DNA from: a bacterium
Lineage (GTDB): Bacteria; Patescibacteriota; Microgenomatia; UBA1406; GWC2-37-13
Direction: 5' to 3'
Assembly: GCA_021789995.1 (NCBI GenBank)
Contig: JAJYIQ010000002.1
Location: 1 to 64,000, forward strand
Length of the DNA: 64,000 nucleotides
This document shows, piece after piece, positions 1 to 8,340 of the stretch. The notes under the pieces are model-generated. The model was not told the origin of the DNA. It was given only the letters and a program-made list of their open reading frames with translations, and did no database searches. Position numbers and translations under genes: made by a program. Every line of letters begins with the position of its first letter. Position 1 is the first letter of the stretch.

Positions 1-166
1 GTTTGCCCGATTTGATCACCCGGGGAGTTTTGCCCAAAGCTTCCCTTTTTTTGTAGCCGGTAATCGTTTCAAAAGCCGGATTGACGTATTCGATACTGCC
101 ATGTTTATCGGTGATAATGACGGCATCGGCAGTCGTTTCCACTGCCCGGAAGAATGTATCATTCAT
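1..166 (-). CDS. PAS-domain sensor protein, N-terminal fragment (runs off the window)
   Basis: A minus-strand reading frame opens with ATG at 166-164 and runs off the left edge after 55 codons. The translation reads as the first half of a PAS domain: MNDTFFRAVETTADAVIITD, then a central segment with IEYVNPAFETITGY and a Lys/Arg-rich turn followed by ALGKTPRVIKSGK. The 'ITD..G.I.YVNPAF...TGY' pattern is the usual PAS core seen in histidine kinases and diguanylate cyclases. What output domain follows cannot be seen here. No SD sequence precedes the ATG. The frame is uninterrupted in the visible part. Confidence 0.8.
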   Translation of the reverse strand, partial: MNDTFFRAVETTADAVIITDKHGSIEYVNPAFETITGYKKREALGKTPRVIKSGK

Positions 167-210
167 AGTGATATTATACGCCCGAAAAGTTAAAAATTTT
201 GAATTTTGAC

Positions 211-240
211 TTGACATTATCTTCTGGAAGCCAGTAATAT
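211..240 (+). promoter_or_regulatory. Sigma70-like promoter of the YtxH-like gene
   Basis: A perfect TTGACA box lies at 211-216 and a TAATAT box at 235-240, 18 bp apart. The start codon of the following gene is at 266, so the predicted leader is about 20 bases. It lies between the divergent PAS gene and the YtxH-like gene. Confidence 0.6.
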
Positions 241-265
241 TTATGTATTAATAATTTTCTTACCT

Positions 266-682
266 ATGAGCGAAGATAAAAAATCAAAGTTTGGTCTGGG
301 GTTATTAATCGGGACAGTTATCGGCGGATTGACCGCCTTCTTTTTTTCCCCGACATCCGGGCCGGAAAACCGCGAAGAAGTGGCGAAAAAAATCAAGGAG
401 CTGGAAAATCTCCTTAAGGAAAAAGAGGTTGACAAGAAAGTAAAGGAAATCTTCGGTGAAGTGACCGACGAAGCCGTCAGAATTTACAACATGGCCAAAG
501 AATGGCTGATTGCCGATCTGGCCGAGTTAAAATTGACCGTTGCCGAGATCGACAAGGAAAAATACATGGAAGCGGTTGAGGATGTTATGAAGAAAGTGAA
601 GAAAGAGGTCAAAAAAGACGGCAAACAGCTGGAAAAATTGAAAAAGCAGTTGATGAAGGAATGGGAGAAGATGAAGAAATAA
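266..682 (+). CDS. YtxH-like membrane-anchored coiled-coil protein
   Basis: The 138-residue product has one N-terminal membrane segment (about residues 9-28, GLGLLIGTVIGGLTAFFFSP) followed by a long, highly charged Lys/Glu-rich helix to the C-terminus. A Gly-rich transmembrane helix followed by amphipathic helices is the layout of the YtxH family (PF12732), which is common in Patescibacteria and stress-associated in Bacillus. No enzymatic motif is visible. It follows a consensus promoter at 211-240 and appears monocistronic. Family assignment rests on architecture rather than specific residues. Confidence 0.7.
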   Translation: MSEDKKSKFGLGLLIGTVIGGLTAFFFSPTSGPENREEVAKKIKELENLLKEKEVDKKVKEIFGEVTDEAVRIYNMAKEWLIADLAELKLTVAEIDKEKYMEAVEDVMKKVKKEVKKDGKQLEKLKKQLMKEWEKMKK

Positions 683-686
683 TGCC

Positions 687-1141
687 TAAATAAGCAAATC
701 CGACAAATCAGACAAATAAATGACAAAATGATAGAATGAATTAATGAATAAATACCGGAATACTCCGCAAGATATTCATTTACGTATCCATAAATTCGTT
801 GTTTCTTGTTTTAAGAATGTAGTAAGGAAGATACCAAAAACGCCGGAAAATATTCCGGTAATTAGCCAGATAGCATCATCTCTAACTTCAATGGGAGCCA
901 ATGATCAAGAAGCCGATGCGGCAGTAACTCGAAAAGATTTCATTGCGAAAAGTTGTATTGTGAAGAAAGAAACTAAAGAAACGAATTTTTGGCTACGATT
1001 TATTCTGGACTCGGAAATATTATCAAGAAACAACGTGGAGCCATATATTTGGGAGTCGCAAGAGATTCTCTTAATCATGTCGAAGATTATTCTTAATACG
1101 CGAATTTAATTCATTAAACCATTTTCTAATTTGCTTATTTA
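687..1141. repeat. 13-bp perfect inverted repeat flanking the four-helix-bundle gene
   Basis: TAAATAAGCAAAT at 687-699 is repeated in inverse as ATTTGCTTATTTA at 1129-1141. The two arms bracket the gene at 744-1109 and no other gene. Further similar AT-rich words (TCAGACAAATAAAT) occur just inside the left arm and, inverted, just outside the right arm. S23-type proteins were first described inside intervening sequences of 23S rRNA that are bounded by complementary arms, so the arrangement may reflect a former mobile unit. Confidence 0.55.
744..1109 (+). CDS. Four-helix bundle protein (S23 / 23S rRNA intervening-sequence family)
   Basis: The 121-residue product matches the bacterial four-helix-bundle family (TIGR02436/PF05635). 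Recognisable pieces are IHKFVVSCFKNVVRKIPKTPENIPVISQ (shown as helix 1 and a turn), a Gly/Ala-rich second helix ending in a charged 'DQEADAA' stretch, the third helix with FIAKSCIVKKETKETNFWL, and a final helix. These proteins are small, basic and of unknown molecular role; CPR genomes often carry many scattered copies. The gene is AT-rich and enclosed by a 13-bp inverted repeat (687-1141). No SD site is seen before the ATG. Confidence 0.85.
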   Translation: MNKYRNTPQDIHLRIHKFVVSCFKNVVRKIPKTPENIPVISQIASSLTSMGANDQEADAAVTRKDFIAKSCIVKKETKETNFWLRFILDSEILSRNNVEPYIWESQEILLIMSKIILNTRI

Positions 1142-1179
1142 TTTGTAATATTTATTTATTTGTCTGATTTTGACATTTA

Positions 1180-3402
1180 TTACACTTTACGCCCGTATTT
1201 TTCTTTCGACAGCCGTATGATTTTTTCGGCGTTGTCGTTCTTCAATGCCGGTAGCGGCAGAGTCTTCGCCGGAAAGGGAGCCGAAGTCATGCCGTCGATG
1301 CAAAGTTTTTGAACGATTTCGAACTTTCCGAGCGACACAAGATCATTTTCCGTATAGATTTCGGCGAACTCTTTTGTCAGAATATAAGCATCGCGGGCGC
1401 CGACGACAAAGGAGATTAATGTTCCCACGTTACCAAAGATGGCATGGACCACGTCTTCGTCCAGTTGTTCAATATATTGGTTGGCCAAAGTCAGTGAAAG
1501 ACGGTATTTGCGCGCCTCGGATAAGATTTTTATAAATGACGAAGTGGCAAAATTCTGGAACTCGTCGACATAAAGAAAAAAATCCTTCCGTTCGCTTTCT
1601 TTTATAAACGACCGGTTCATGGCGGCCAGCTGGATCTGGGTGATGATCATCGCGCCCAAAAGCGAGGCATTATCTTCGCCGAGCTTGCCCTGCGATAAAT
1701 TAAGGATGAGGATTTTCCCTTCATTCATAATCTGCTCGAGGTCGACTGAGGATTTAGGCTTCCCAAGGATATTGCGGATCATTTTTGAGGTAATAAACTG
1801 GCCGACTTTATTCTGGATCGGGGAAATGGCTTCGGCCTTTAAGCGGTCGGGCATGCGGGCAAATTCCTTTTCCCAGAAATTTTTGAGAACGGGGTCCTGC
1901 AGATGAGCGACAGCTTTTTTGCGGTAATCGGCGTGGGAAAGAAGCGACAGGATGTCGATCAAGGTGGCATCCGGTGTTTCCAGCAGCGTTAAAATAACAT
2001 TCCTTAATATGTATTCCAGCCGCGGGCCCCAGCTGTCCTTATATAGCTTGTAAAAAATGGAAACAATGCCGGAGGAGACCAGATCTTTTTGCTGTTTATT
2101 CTTAATTTCCAGCACATTTAAGGAAAATGGCCGCTCGGTATCGAACGGTTCGAGATATACGACGTCATTCATGCGCCGTTTAGGGATAAAATCAAGAATC
2201 GTCTCCGACAAATCGCCGTGGGGGTCAATGATGCCGATGCCGCGGTCCTTGCGGATATCATCGATCGCCATGTTGGCAATCAGGGTGGACTTTCCGGCGC
2301 CGGTTTTTCCCATGATGTAGACGTGTTTGCGCCGGTCTTCGTCTTTTATTCCGTAAATCGTCTCCTTGTTTTTGAATTCGGTTTTGGCGAAGAAATTAAT
2401 ATTTCGCATGTAATTATCGTGCGAAATATTATCCTGAGCGACCGTTTTAGTTTTAGGAGTCGAAGGATCCCCGTAAGGTTGACCCAACGCGATAGGCAAA
2501 TTCTCCGGCGGTTCACCGGAGAGCGTTTTGCCCCAGGCGACGTTTTTTATCCCGGCCATAAGATAACCGGGCGGGTGCCAGATAGTGGCCAACTCCTGGG
2601 CGTTCAGGACCTGGTGGCGGCGTTCGAAATAATTGGTCGTTCGGTTTTTGATCCGCTTAAGAAGCAGGTCCCGGAAGAAAATCGGCCGGCGGAAGACAAA
2701 CTGGTTGCCTTCACCGAGGGAAAAACTACCGAATGTGCCGGCCAGGTTCTGGCGGTAGGCATCGATCGGCAACTGTTTCTGGTCGCAGCCCACAATCAGC
2801 CGGACCAGCGCTTTGCCGCCCTGAAAAGAGGCTTTTTTCATGATTAAAAGCTGCTGCGGATTGCGGATATAGCGGTCGCCGGCTTCATCATACACCTGTT
2901 TGTGCGCCGTGCCGACAGCCAAATCCTGCCAGGGAAAAGTCGCGGGGGTGACGATGACCTGGATAGCCATCTTAAGGTGCGGATCCTGCTTTGATAAAAA
3001 ACCGACCAGGGAAGAAAGGGGATCAACATCCTTGTAATCCATATAGGTTTTAATCGGCAGATAACAGTAGGAGCTTAAGACCACTTCACCGATTGACAGG
3101 CATTTTGATTTAAAAACAATTTCCATCGGGTCGGTCGTTTTTTTGACGACCGACAAAGGGAAAGAGGAGGTGATGACACTTTGGATAAGAGTTTCGTTTT
3201 CCGCGGGCGTCGTGACATAAAAATAAATCGTCTGATTAATCAAAAACAGTTCGAAGGCATAAGTTTTTGGCCGTAGATACCACCGTTTCCACCAGGGGAT
3301 ATAGGAATAGGGTAGGACCGAGGCAAAAATCTGCGTTGCCGCCTCAATCGGCGTCTCGTCATCTTTCGGATTTCTTATCTGAAGAAAGGAGAGATTGGCC
3401 AT
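1180..3402 (-). CDS. VirD4/TraG-type DNA-translocating ATPase (type IV coupling-protein-like)
   Basis: The 740-residue product has a roughly 350-residue N-terminal region without motifs, then a RecA-like motor of the TraD/TraG/VirD4 (DUF87-like) superfamily. Walker A (GKTGAGKST) is near residues 364-372, followed by GIGIIDPHGDL. Walker B appears as FFLYVDEFQNF near residue 610. The 'DPHGDL' and 'VDEFQNF' pair is characteristic of conjugative coupling proteins. No relaxase or other type IV secretion gene is nearby, as is usual for these ATPases in Patescibacteria. The start overlaps the 3' end of the upstream membrane-protein gene by 44 bases, so the two are probably cotranscribed. Its substrate is unknown. 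Confidence 0.85.
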   Translation of the reverse strand: MANLSFLQIRNPKDDETPIEAATQIFASVLPYSYIPWWKRWYLRPKTYAFELFLINQTIYFYVTTPAENETLIQSVITSSFPLSVVKKTTDPMEIVFKSKCLSIGEVVLSSYCYLPIKTYMDYKDVDPLSSLVGFLSKQDPHLKMAIQVIVTPATFPWQDLAVGTAHKQVYDEAGDRYIRNPQQLLIMKKASFQGGKALVRLIVGCDQKQLPIDAYRQNLAGTFGSFSLGEGNQFVFRRPIFFRDLLLKRIKNRTTNYFERRHQVLNAQELATIWHPPGYLMAGIKNVAWGKTLSGEPPENLPIALGQPYGDPSTPKTKTVAQDNISHDNYMRNINFFAKTEFKNKETIYGIKDEDRRKHVYIMGKTGAGKSTLIANMAIDDIRKDRGIGIIDPHGDLSETILDFIPKRRMNDVVYLEPFDTERPFSLNVLEIKNKQQKDLVSSGIVSIFYKLYKDSWGPRLEYILRNVILTLLETPDATLIDILSLLSHADYRKKAVAHLQDPVLKNFWEKEFARMPDRLKAEAISPIQNKVGQFITSKMIRNILGKPKSSVDLEQIMNEGKILILNLSQGKLGEDNASLLGAMIITQIQLAAMNRSFIKESERKDFFLYVDEFQNFATSSFIKILSEARKYRLSLTLANQYIEQLDEDVVHAIFGNVGTLISFVVGARDAYILTKEFAEIYTENDLVSLGKFEIVQKLCIDGMTSAPFPAKTLPLPALKNDNAEKIIRLSKEKYGRKV

Positions 3403-6208
3403 ATAAAACGATTATAACAGATATGAACCACAGACCAAAGCCGGCATATTCCAGATACTGCGGCCAATAAATAATTGTTATGTTGCTAGTGTTATTTCCA
3501 TTAAGTATCCAGCCGTTGGCCCAGTTGTCGACGAGGAAATGCGGCAGGATTTTTCCATTGGCAATGGCGATCCAGCCGGGATGGAATGATTGCCACAAAA
3601 TAATGTTCTGATTTTGTTTGGGAACATTTACTGTGTAGGTATAGTAATTTAGTTTATTCGCGGAAAAATCATTAAAAAAAGTCGCCGGTGCCGGTTTAAA
3701 ATCAGTTTTAATCAGCTCCAAATTTTTGACCGCTTCGTAGGGAAATAAATATACCGCCAATCCGGTCAGTTTGTTAATTGAAGTCAGATTATCATAGGAA
3801 TTGTTTTGAAAGACAATGCTGTAACCCAAGCCGTATGGCGATTTTGGCGGCAATATATAGTATTCCGTATTATTTTGCAGCCGGTCTTCAACATAGGATT
3901 GCAGGTTGGTATTGTCGGTGACATAAAAATACAGGCGGCGGCCCCGGATATTCTGGTTGGTGATTTTCAATAAATAACCGTATTTTTGCGGCAGATCAGG
4001 AAGGGAAAAACCGTAACAAACTGTCAGCCGGGCGCAGTGATCGACTCTGGCCGAATTAACATCGACTTTTTGTACCAATGTTTTCTTGATGCTGGCGTTT
4101 ACCCGATGGTCGGTATTTGCGAAACTAAAGTTATTAGTAAAAGTGACCAGGTGATTATTCCGGTAGACGGCTGCCTGATACGGGGGATCATAAGAGGACT
4201 GCAGAGTATATTGGGCGGTCGGCAAACTATTCTTGGCCGAGACGGTAAAATTATTTGGTGTTTCGGTAATTGACCACGATTGGCCGGTCAGCCGGGTTTG
4301 GGTGGTCAAATCCAAAAAAGGAAAATAACCAGACGGCGGATTAGGCAGGGCGACATAATTTTGATATTTATTAAATGCCGTATCGGAATCGGTCAATTTA
4401 ATTGCCGGTCCGATGTTGGGCATGGCCGAAGCGGCGGAAACGAAATTTTTCGTATATGCCGGTTGAGTGACATGATAAAGACCGATATTCGGCCATTTCT
4501 TCACCAATTGAACCATTTTGCTTTCGCCAAGTAATTTATTTAATTGATCATATTGCAGCCCCTTAATACTGCCGGTTACCGGCAAAAGCGAATAATCGAC
4601 CAGCAAATAATTAATCCGATATTTTTTTAGAACATTTTCGAATTGAGCCGCATTTTCCGATTCGATAGCCGTTTTCATCTCCCAATAATAACCTTCGCTT
4701 TTGTCGCTCCAGACATCAAATGTCCGCGAGACGATCGGTTGCTCGATGCCGTACCACAAAAAACCGGAGCCGTCGTACCCCCAGCGGGTGAAAAACCAGC
4801 CCCAAAAAGTGTAGTCGGGTAAAAGTGCGATCCGTTGATTTTTATCGACTGTCTGAAAATAGTTAATTAATTCCCGATAATCATTGGGGATTGTTACTTT
4901 CATTTCCGGTGAGAAAAAATAACCCTGGAAAGCCGGCCAGGCATAAATAATTATCAGAACAACAGCTATTATTGGTATTACTTTTCGACCGTTTGCCAAA
5001 AGTGAGATAATCGAGCTGATCCCGATCGCGAAAAAGTAGCCGGAAACCAGCGAGTAGGGAATAATAAACTTGGTAAACGGTGATCGGAAAATTTGGTTTA
5101 ATAAATTATTTTGATGCAGCAATTCATTAATGAATTGAAATGGAGGTGTGGCGGATAAGAGAGCCGTGGCACAGAGTAGATAGACCAGAACAAAGCCAGG
5201 ATGATATTTATTTTTTCGAAAACCGGCAAATATACCGGTTAAAATAATGCCGGCGAAAAGATAGGGAATTAAGCCAACGAATTGATTATTGAAATGATTT
5301 TTCCAGGGCAAAAAAAGCGGCTGGTTATTGCTGCCGGATAAATCATAATAAAAGCCTTCAAATTTAAAAAATGAAGCGACGTTTCCTTTTTCGAGGTTTT
5401 GGATGACGACGGTACCGGTCGATATTTGGTTTGATTTGGCGGTTTCCACGATTTTACCGCCGCCGGTTTTCAGGAAATAAATCTGGGGCAACAGCCAAAA
5501 GGAATTGATAAATATAATCGTTATGAAAAGAAGCGATAATTTTAAGACAGCCGTACGGGAATGGTTACGGGCCAAGGCCGGCAATGATAAACAAAGGAGG
5601 ATTAAGATATAGATAACAAAAAGCGTTTGAATATATGCCTGCGGCGTCGCCAAAAGATTGATAAGGAAGAAAAAAAGAAGATCGTTTCGTTTTTTCATTG
5701 TCCCATTGCTAACCAATTTTGAGAATATCCAGATTTCCCAGGGGAGAAATGCAAAAAAAACGGAAAATGCCTCAAAGGGGACGTAAAAGATTTGAATTGT
5801 ACCGAAATTAAGCATATAAAATAAAGCTCCCAAAAAATTCAACTTGTCTTCTTGATCATTGCGGACGAAACGAAGCAATCTGAGCATTCCCAAACCGCCG
5901 ACGAGAAGCATCAAGATATGGAAAAAATAGCGGATTGTATTTTGCGGCAGGACAAATGAAATAAGCCAAATAAAAATCGCTCTCACCAGATCGGCCGCAT
6001 GGCCCATGCCGCCAAGCAGGCCAAAACTTTGGTACTCTTGCCAAACGGCAAAAAAAGCGCGCTTGACCGCCAACCACGGATATAATTCGGTCTGGAGATT
6101 GTCCCAGCCGGAAAGATACGTCCCCGGTTTATAATTAGCTAAAAACAAAATGGCGGCAACAAGAATTAATGCCGATTGAAGAAAATGATTTTTTATAAAT
6201 TGTTTCAT
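3359..6208 (-). CDS. GT-C / YfhO-like multi-pass membrane protein
   Basis: The 949-residue product begins with a membrane helix (LILVAAILFLANYKPGTYLSGWD) and continues with about a dozen hydrophobic helices to roughly residue 430. A long extracytoplasmic domain of about 450 residues follows, and a final membrane helix lies near the C-terminus (GFGLWFISVIIVLYG). An Asp in the first external loop (SGWDNLQ) followed by many helices and a large soluble tail is the plan of GT-C glycosyltransferases and YfhO-like proteins, which use lipid-linked sugars. The gene lies between a GT2 glycosyltransferase and a TraG-like ATPase on the same strand, which supports a role in surface polysaccharide assembly. 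Donor and acceptor cannot be told. Confidence 0.7.
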   Translation of the reverse strand: MKQFIKNHFLQSALILVAAILFLANYKPGTYLSGWDNLQTELYPWLAVKRAFFAVWQEYQSFGLLGGMGHAADLVRAIFIWLISFVLPQNTIRYFFHILMLLVGGLGMLRLLRFVRNDQEDKLNFLGALFYMLNFGTIQIFYVPFEAFSVFFAFLPWEIWIFSKLVSNGTMKKRNDLLFFFLINLLATPQAYIQTLFVIYILILLCLSLPALARNHSRTAVLKLSLLFITIIFINSFWLLPQIYFLKTGGGKIVETAKSNQISTGTVVIQNLEKGNVASFFKFEGFYYDLSGSNNQPLFLPWKNHFNNQFVGLIPYLFAGIILTGIFAGFRKNKYHPGFVLVYLLCATALLSATPPFQFINELLHQNNLLNQIFRSPFTKFIIPYSLVSGYFFAIGISSIISLLANGRKVIPIIAVVLIIIYAWPAFQGYFFSPEMKVTIPNDYRELINYFQTVDKNQRIALLPDYTFWGWFFTRWGYDGSGFLWYGIEQPIVSRTFDVWSDKSEGYYWEMKTAIESENAAQFENVLKKYRINYLLVDYSLLPVTGSIKGLQYDQLNKLLGESKMVQLVKKWPNIGLYHVTQPAYTKNFVSAASAMPNIGPAIKLTDSDTAFNKYQNYVALPNPPSGYFPFLDLTTQTRLTGQSWSITETPNNFTVSAKNSLPTAQYTLQSSYDPPYQAAVYRNNHLVTFTNNFSFANTDHRVNASIKKTLVQKVDVNSARVDHCARLTVCYGFSLPDLPQKYGYLLKITNQNIRGRRLYFYVTDNTNLQSYVEDRLQNNTEYYILPPKSPYGLGYSIVFQNNSYDNLTSINKLTGLAVYLFPYEAVKNLELIKTDFKPAPATFFNDFSANKLNYYTYTVNVPKQNQNIILWQSFHPGWIAIANGKILPHFLVDNWANGWILNGNNTSNITIIYWPQYLEYAGFGLWFISVIIVLYGQSLLSSDKKSER

Positions 6209-6217
6209 ATTTTTACA

Positions 6218-7102
6218 TTACCTGATTCCGCCGGCCGGCCTAAGTCCGATGCGGGAATATTTCATCGAGTAGAGCATTTTTCTTGATTTTTCGTACAACC
6301 AAAAGACGGTTTTTTGGGGTAATACGGAAACGGCAATAAGCTGAATGAAAGTAACAAGCAAACCGGTTACCGAGGGCCGGTAGCCATATTGAAGGATTGC
6401 TTTAATCCTTGATAGTAAGGTAAAGAAAAAAGTGCTTTTGATGTTTTTTAACGACGTATTATTTTCATGAAGCCGGTACAGTAATACTATTTCTTTCAAA
6501 TTTTCGACTTTGCCAAACTGGAACAATTTAAAAAGCAATTCAATTTCTTCTGCCGTATTCAGGCCATCATGATAATATTCGAAATCTTTTGGCAGCCTGG
6601 TTTTGGCGATCATTAAAGTCGGCTGCTGGACCGGAACAAACTTAAATATATAAGAGTAAATATCCTTGTTTTTTATTGGGAATCTTTTTTCGCCGATAAG
6701 TTCGCCTTCCTTATTGATTATTGAGCATTGGCCGCCGACAGCGACTGTTTTTGGATTATGCAGCAAATATTTCACTTGGAGTTCCAGCCGTTTGGGCAAG
6801 GATACATCGTCGGCGTCCATCCGAGCAATAAATTTCCCCCTGGTTTTAGCAATGGCAAATTTAACCGTTTCCGAGACTCCGGCACTTTTTTTTAGGCGAT
6901 AAGTCCTTATTCTTTTATCTTTTGCCGCCAGCTTCCCTAATATTATCCAAGAATCGTCGGTAGAGCGGTCATCCACAATGATAAATTCGAAATTTTTATA
7001 GGTTTGCTGTAATATGCTATTGACTGATTCCACGAGAAAATCGCCGGCATTATAGACCGGCATGACGACGGAAACCAACGGTTGTTTATTATCTTTTTTC
7101 AT
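6218..7102 (-). CDS. Family 2 glycosyltransferase
   Basis: From the ATG at 7102 the product has 294 residues. It opens with VSVVMPVYNAGDFLVESVNS, the standard GT2 start, and continues with FIIVDDRSTDDSW (nucleotide binding) and FIARMDADDVSLPKRLE (the DXD metal-binding motif). The C-terminal part, after about residue 220, contains a hydrophobic stretch (VTGLLVTFIQLIAVSVLP) that may associate with the membrane. The in-frame ATG at 7138 is less likely, because GTTAGGA precedes the 7102 ATG at SD distance. It probably forms an operon with the GT-C-like gene downstream and acts in cell-surface glycan synthesis. Confidence 0.88.
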   Translation of the reverse strand: MKKDNKQPLVSVVMPVYNAGDFLVESVNSILQQTYKNFEFIIVDDRSTDDSWIILGKLAAKDKRIRTYRLKKSAGVSETVKFAIAKTRGKFIARMDADDVSLPKRLELQVKYLLHNPKTVAVGGQCSIINKEGELIGEKRFPIKNKDIYSYIFKFVPVQQPTLMIAKTRLPKDFEYYHDGLNTAEEIELLFKLFQFGKVENLKEIVLLYRLHENNTSLKNIKSTFFFTLLSRIKAILQYGYRPSVTGLLVTFIQLIAVSVLPQKTVFWLYEKSRKMLYSMKYSRIGLRPAGGIR

Positions 7103-7164
7103 AATTCCTAACCTCTGTCGCGAAATTTTTCGCCACATAGGGTAGGAAAAGAGACTTGCGGTGG

Positions 7165-7400
7165 CTTATTAAACGCTTGAAAGCGTTCAGGCGATTTGTT
7201 TCTGCGTGAAGCAGGAACAAATTCGGCTGATGATTGCGCACACAAACGATTTGATTCGTTTGCTCTCTTTCCCAGGGTTCAGGGATCCTGTGATGACTAA
7301 TGTCAACACAATCGACCGGGTGGTCGAATTGATAACCGAGGGAAACTCGGGTTGCGTTTCTCACTGCAACTTAAGACTAGGAAATGCTGCCTAAGTCTTA
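7165..7400. other. Array of about nine consecutive short hairpins (left array)
   Basis: No convincing gene lies between 7103 and 7425. Instead the DNA is a near-continuous chain of inverted repeats: AACGCT-TGAA-AGCGTT (7172-7187); a 14-15 bp imperfect stem at 7192-7225; CAAACGA/TCGTTTG (7243-7262); CAGG/CCTG (7280-7290); TGAC/GTCA (7294-7305); TCGACC/GGTCGA (7312-7327); AACCGAG/CTCGGGTT (7334-7353); GTTGC/GCAAC (7351-7370, competing with the previous stem); and a 9-10 bp stem at 7372-7400. Loops are mostly 3-10 bases. Reading frames across it match nothing I recognise. It follows the stop codon of the proline-rich gene on the minus strand. Confidence 0.6.
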
Positions 7401-7425
7401 TCTCTGTCGTACTTTGACGCGCTGC

Positions 7426-8061
7426 CTACTTGCAGGACCACCCAGAAAGCGGGTGAAGATGAGCGTGGGCCCACCCATACTGAATCGCCTGTGAAAGGCG
7501 GAAACAGTATTCCTGTTGGCTCCATTCAGTCGTAACGACCGAATAGAAACCGTCTGTCACCGTGATGGTGGCAGTAGTAGGTCCAGCGATAGCGCCGTAA
7601 GCCCCTCCGGATTCACCATTAACGGTGTATCCGCCATATACGAGCACAGTGCCCGCAAGAACTGGAATATTCCAATTCTGCGTTTTTTCGGCATCTGATC
7701 CGGTGTGTCCAGTCTCTTGGTACGAGCTGGGGTGTGGTACGTAGGGCTGTGGGGGCAGTCCATACGATGGGGTAGTGGCGGGGGCGGGGCCAGCGGCGGG
7801 TGTCGGCTGTGGGGCCGGTGGCGGAACATACGGTGGTACAGACGTCGGGGCAGGCGCGGTTGGCGCAACAGGCGGCACGTACGGTGTGGGCGTAGGAACG
7901 AGTGCCTTTGCACCATTCTGCCAATTCGCGGCAACTGCCTGTATGATGTCCCAACCCGGAACCAAGATAAAGTTCCAGAGGAACCAGGCCACTGCCAGAA
8001 TAACGACGACCACAATCAGGACGCGCAAAACCGAACCGATTACGTAACCTAATGTACGCAT
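7426..8061 (-). CDS. Single-pass membrane protein with proline-rich linker, unknown function
   Basis: I do not recognise the 211-residue product. It has one N-terminal membrane helix (about residues 8-33, IGSVLRVLIVVVVILAVAWF) and a Pro/Thr/Ala-rich linker (about 55-115). A globular C-terminal domain of about 85 residues contains three Trp, two Cys and a His pair (HAHLHP). The layout suggests a surface-displayed domain on a flexible stalk. A good SD (AAGGAG) sits just before the ATG, which is unusual here. GC content and codon choice (frequent CTG, GTG, CGC) differ from neighbours. It follows the small gene at 8092-8280 on the same strand, and both lie between two hairpin arrays. Foreign origin is my inference. 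Confidence 0.7.
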   Translation of the reverse strand: MRTLGYVIGSVLRVLIVVVVILAVAWFLWNFILVPGWDIIQAVAANWQNGAKALVPTPTPYVPPVAPTAPAPTSVPPYVPPPAPQPTPAAGPAPATTPSYGLPPQPYVPHPSSYQETGHTGSDAEKTQNWNIPVLAGTVLVYGGYTVNGESGGAYGAIAGPTTATITVTDGFYSVVTTEWSQQEYCFRLSQAIQYGWAHAHLHPLSGWSCK

Positions 8062-8091
8062 TTCTTACTCCTTTATCCGATTTTCCGAACT

Positions 8092-8280
8092 CTAGTGACC
8101 GAACAAACCGTCGGTAAAGCCTCCAACGAGGTCCTTCACATCCTTCTCGATCGGTGATGGTCGCGTGGTGCGCTTCGTCGGCGTCTTGGGCGTGCTGGGG
8201 CGCTTTTTGGGCGTCCTTTTTTTGAGCTGCTCGCGCAACTCTTTGTTCTCTCGCTCGAGCTGAGCCTTCGTCTTAGCCAT
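8092..8280 (-). CDS. Small basic protein with N-terminal coiled coil, unknown function
   Basis: The 62-residue product starts with a short heptad-like helix (AQLERENKELREQL), has a Lys/Thr/Pro-rich basic middle, and ends with an acidic/Gly-rich tail (DLVGGFTDGLFGH). I know no family for it. The ATG is preceded at ideal distance by TAGGAGG, one of the strongest SD sites in the window. That site overlaps the stop of a possible 13-residue leader frame (8331-8290). Its stop lies 30 bases before the start of the proline-rich membrane protein gene, so the two form a two-gene unit. Nucleic-acid or envelope association are both conceivable for the basic segment; neither is shown. Confidence 0.6.
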   Translation of the reverse strand: MAKTKAQLERENKELREQLKKRTPKKRPSTPKTPTKRTTRPSPIEKDVKDLVGGFTDGLFGH

Positions 8281-8289
8281 TTTGGCCTC

Positions 8290-8331
8290 CTACAGTAAAA
8301 AGCATTTCAGCTTTTCGTTTTTTACGAACAC
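8290..8331 (-). CDS. Possible 13-residue leader peptide, coupled to the downstream small gene
   Basis: On the minus strand a very strong SD (AAAGGAGGTGA, 8351-8341) precedes a GTG at 8331, or an ATT three bases earlier. The frame reads V-F-V-K-N-E-K-L-K-C-F-L-L and stops at TAG (8292-8290). This TAG is the first part of the TAGGAGG that serves the gene at 8280. That geometry would give translational coupling. The SD-to-GTG spacing (12 bases) is long and no protein evidence exists, so an empty SD or antisense element remains possible. Confidence 0.35.
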   Translation of the reverse strand: MFVKNEKLKCFLL

Positions 8332-8340
8332 AATAAAATC

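Noticed and set aside
2218-2847. A 209-codon frame antisense to the TraG-like ATPase gene
   Set aside because: The ATPase motifs on the minus strand are unambiguous and the antisense product has no recognisable features.
7089-7394. Overlapping frames of about 60-90 codons on both strands across the left hairpin array
   Set aside because: No family resemblance, no start signal, and the sequence is better explained by serial inverted repeats; one frame also runs through the GT2 start region.
7557-8052. Several long frames antisense to or in other frames of the proline-rich gene
   Set aside because: They mirror the GC-rich proline linker (giving Gly/Arg/His-rich products) and lack SD sites, whereas the chosen frame has an SD and a membrane helix.
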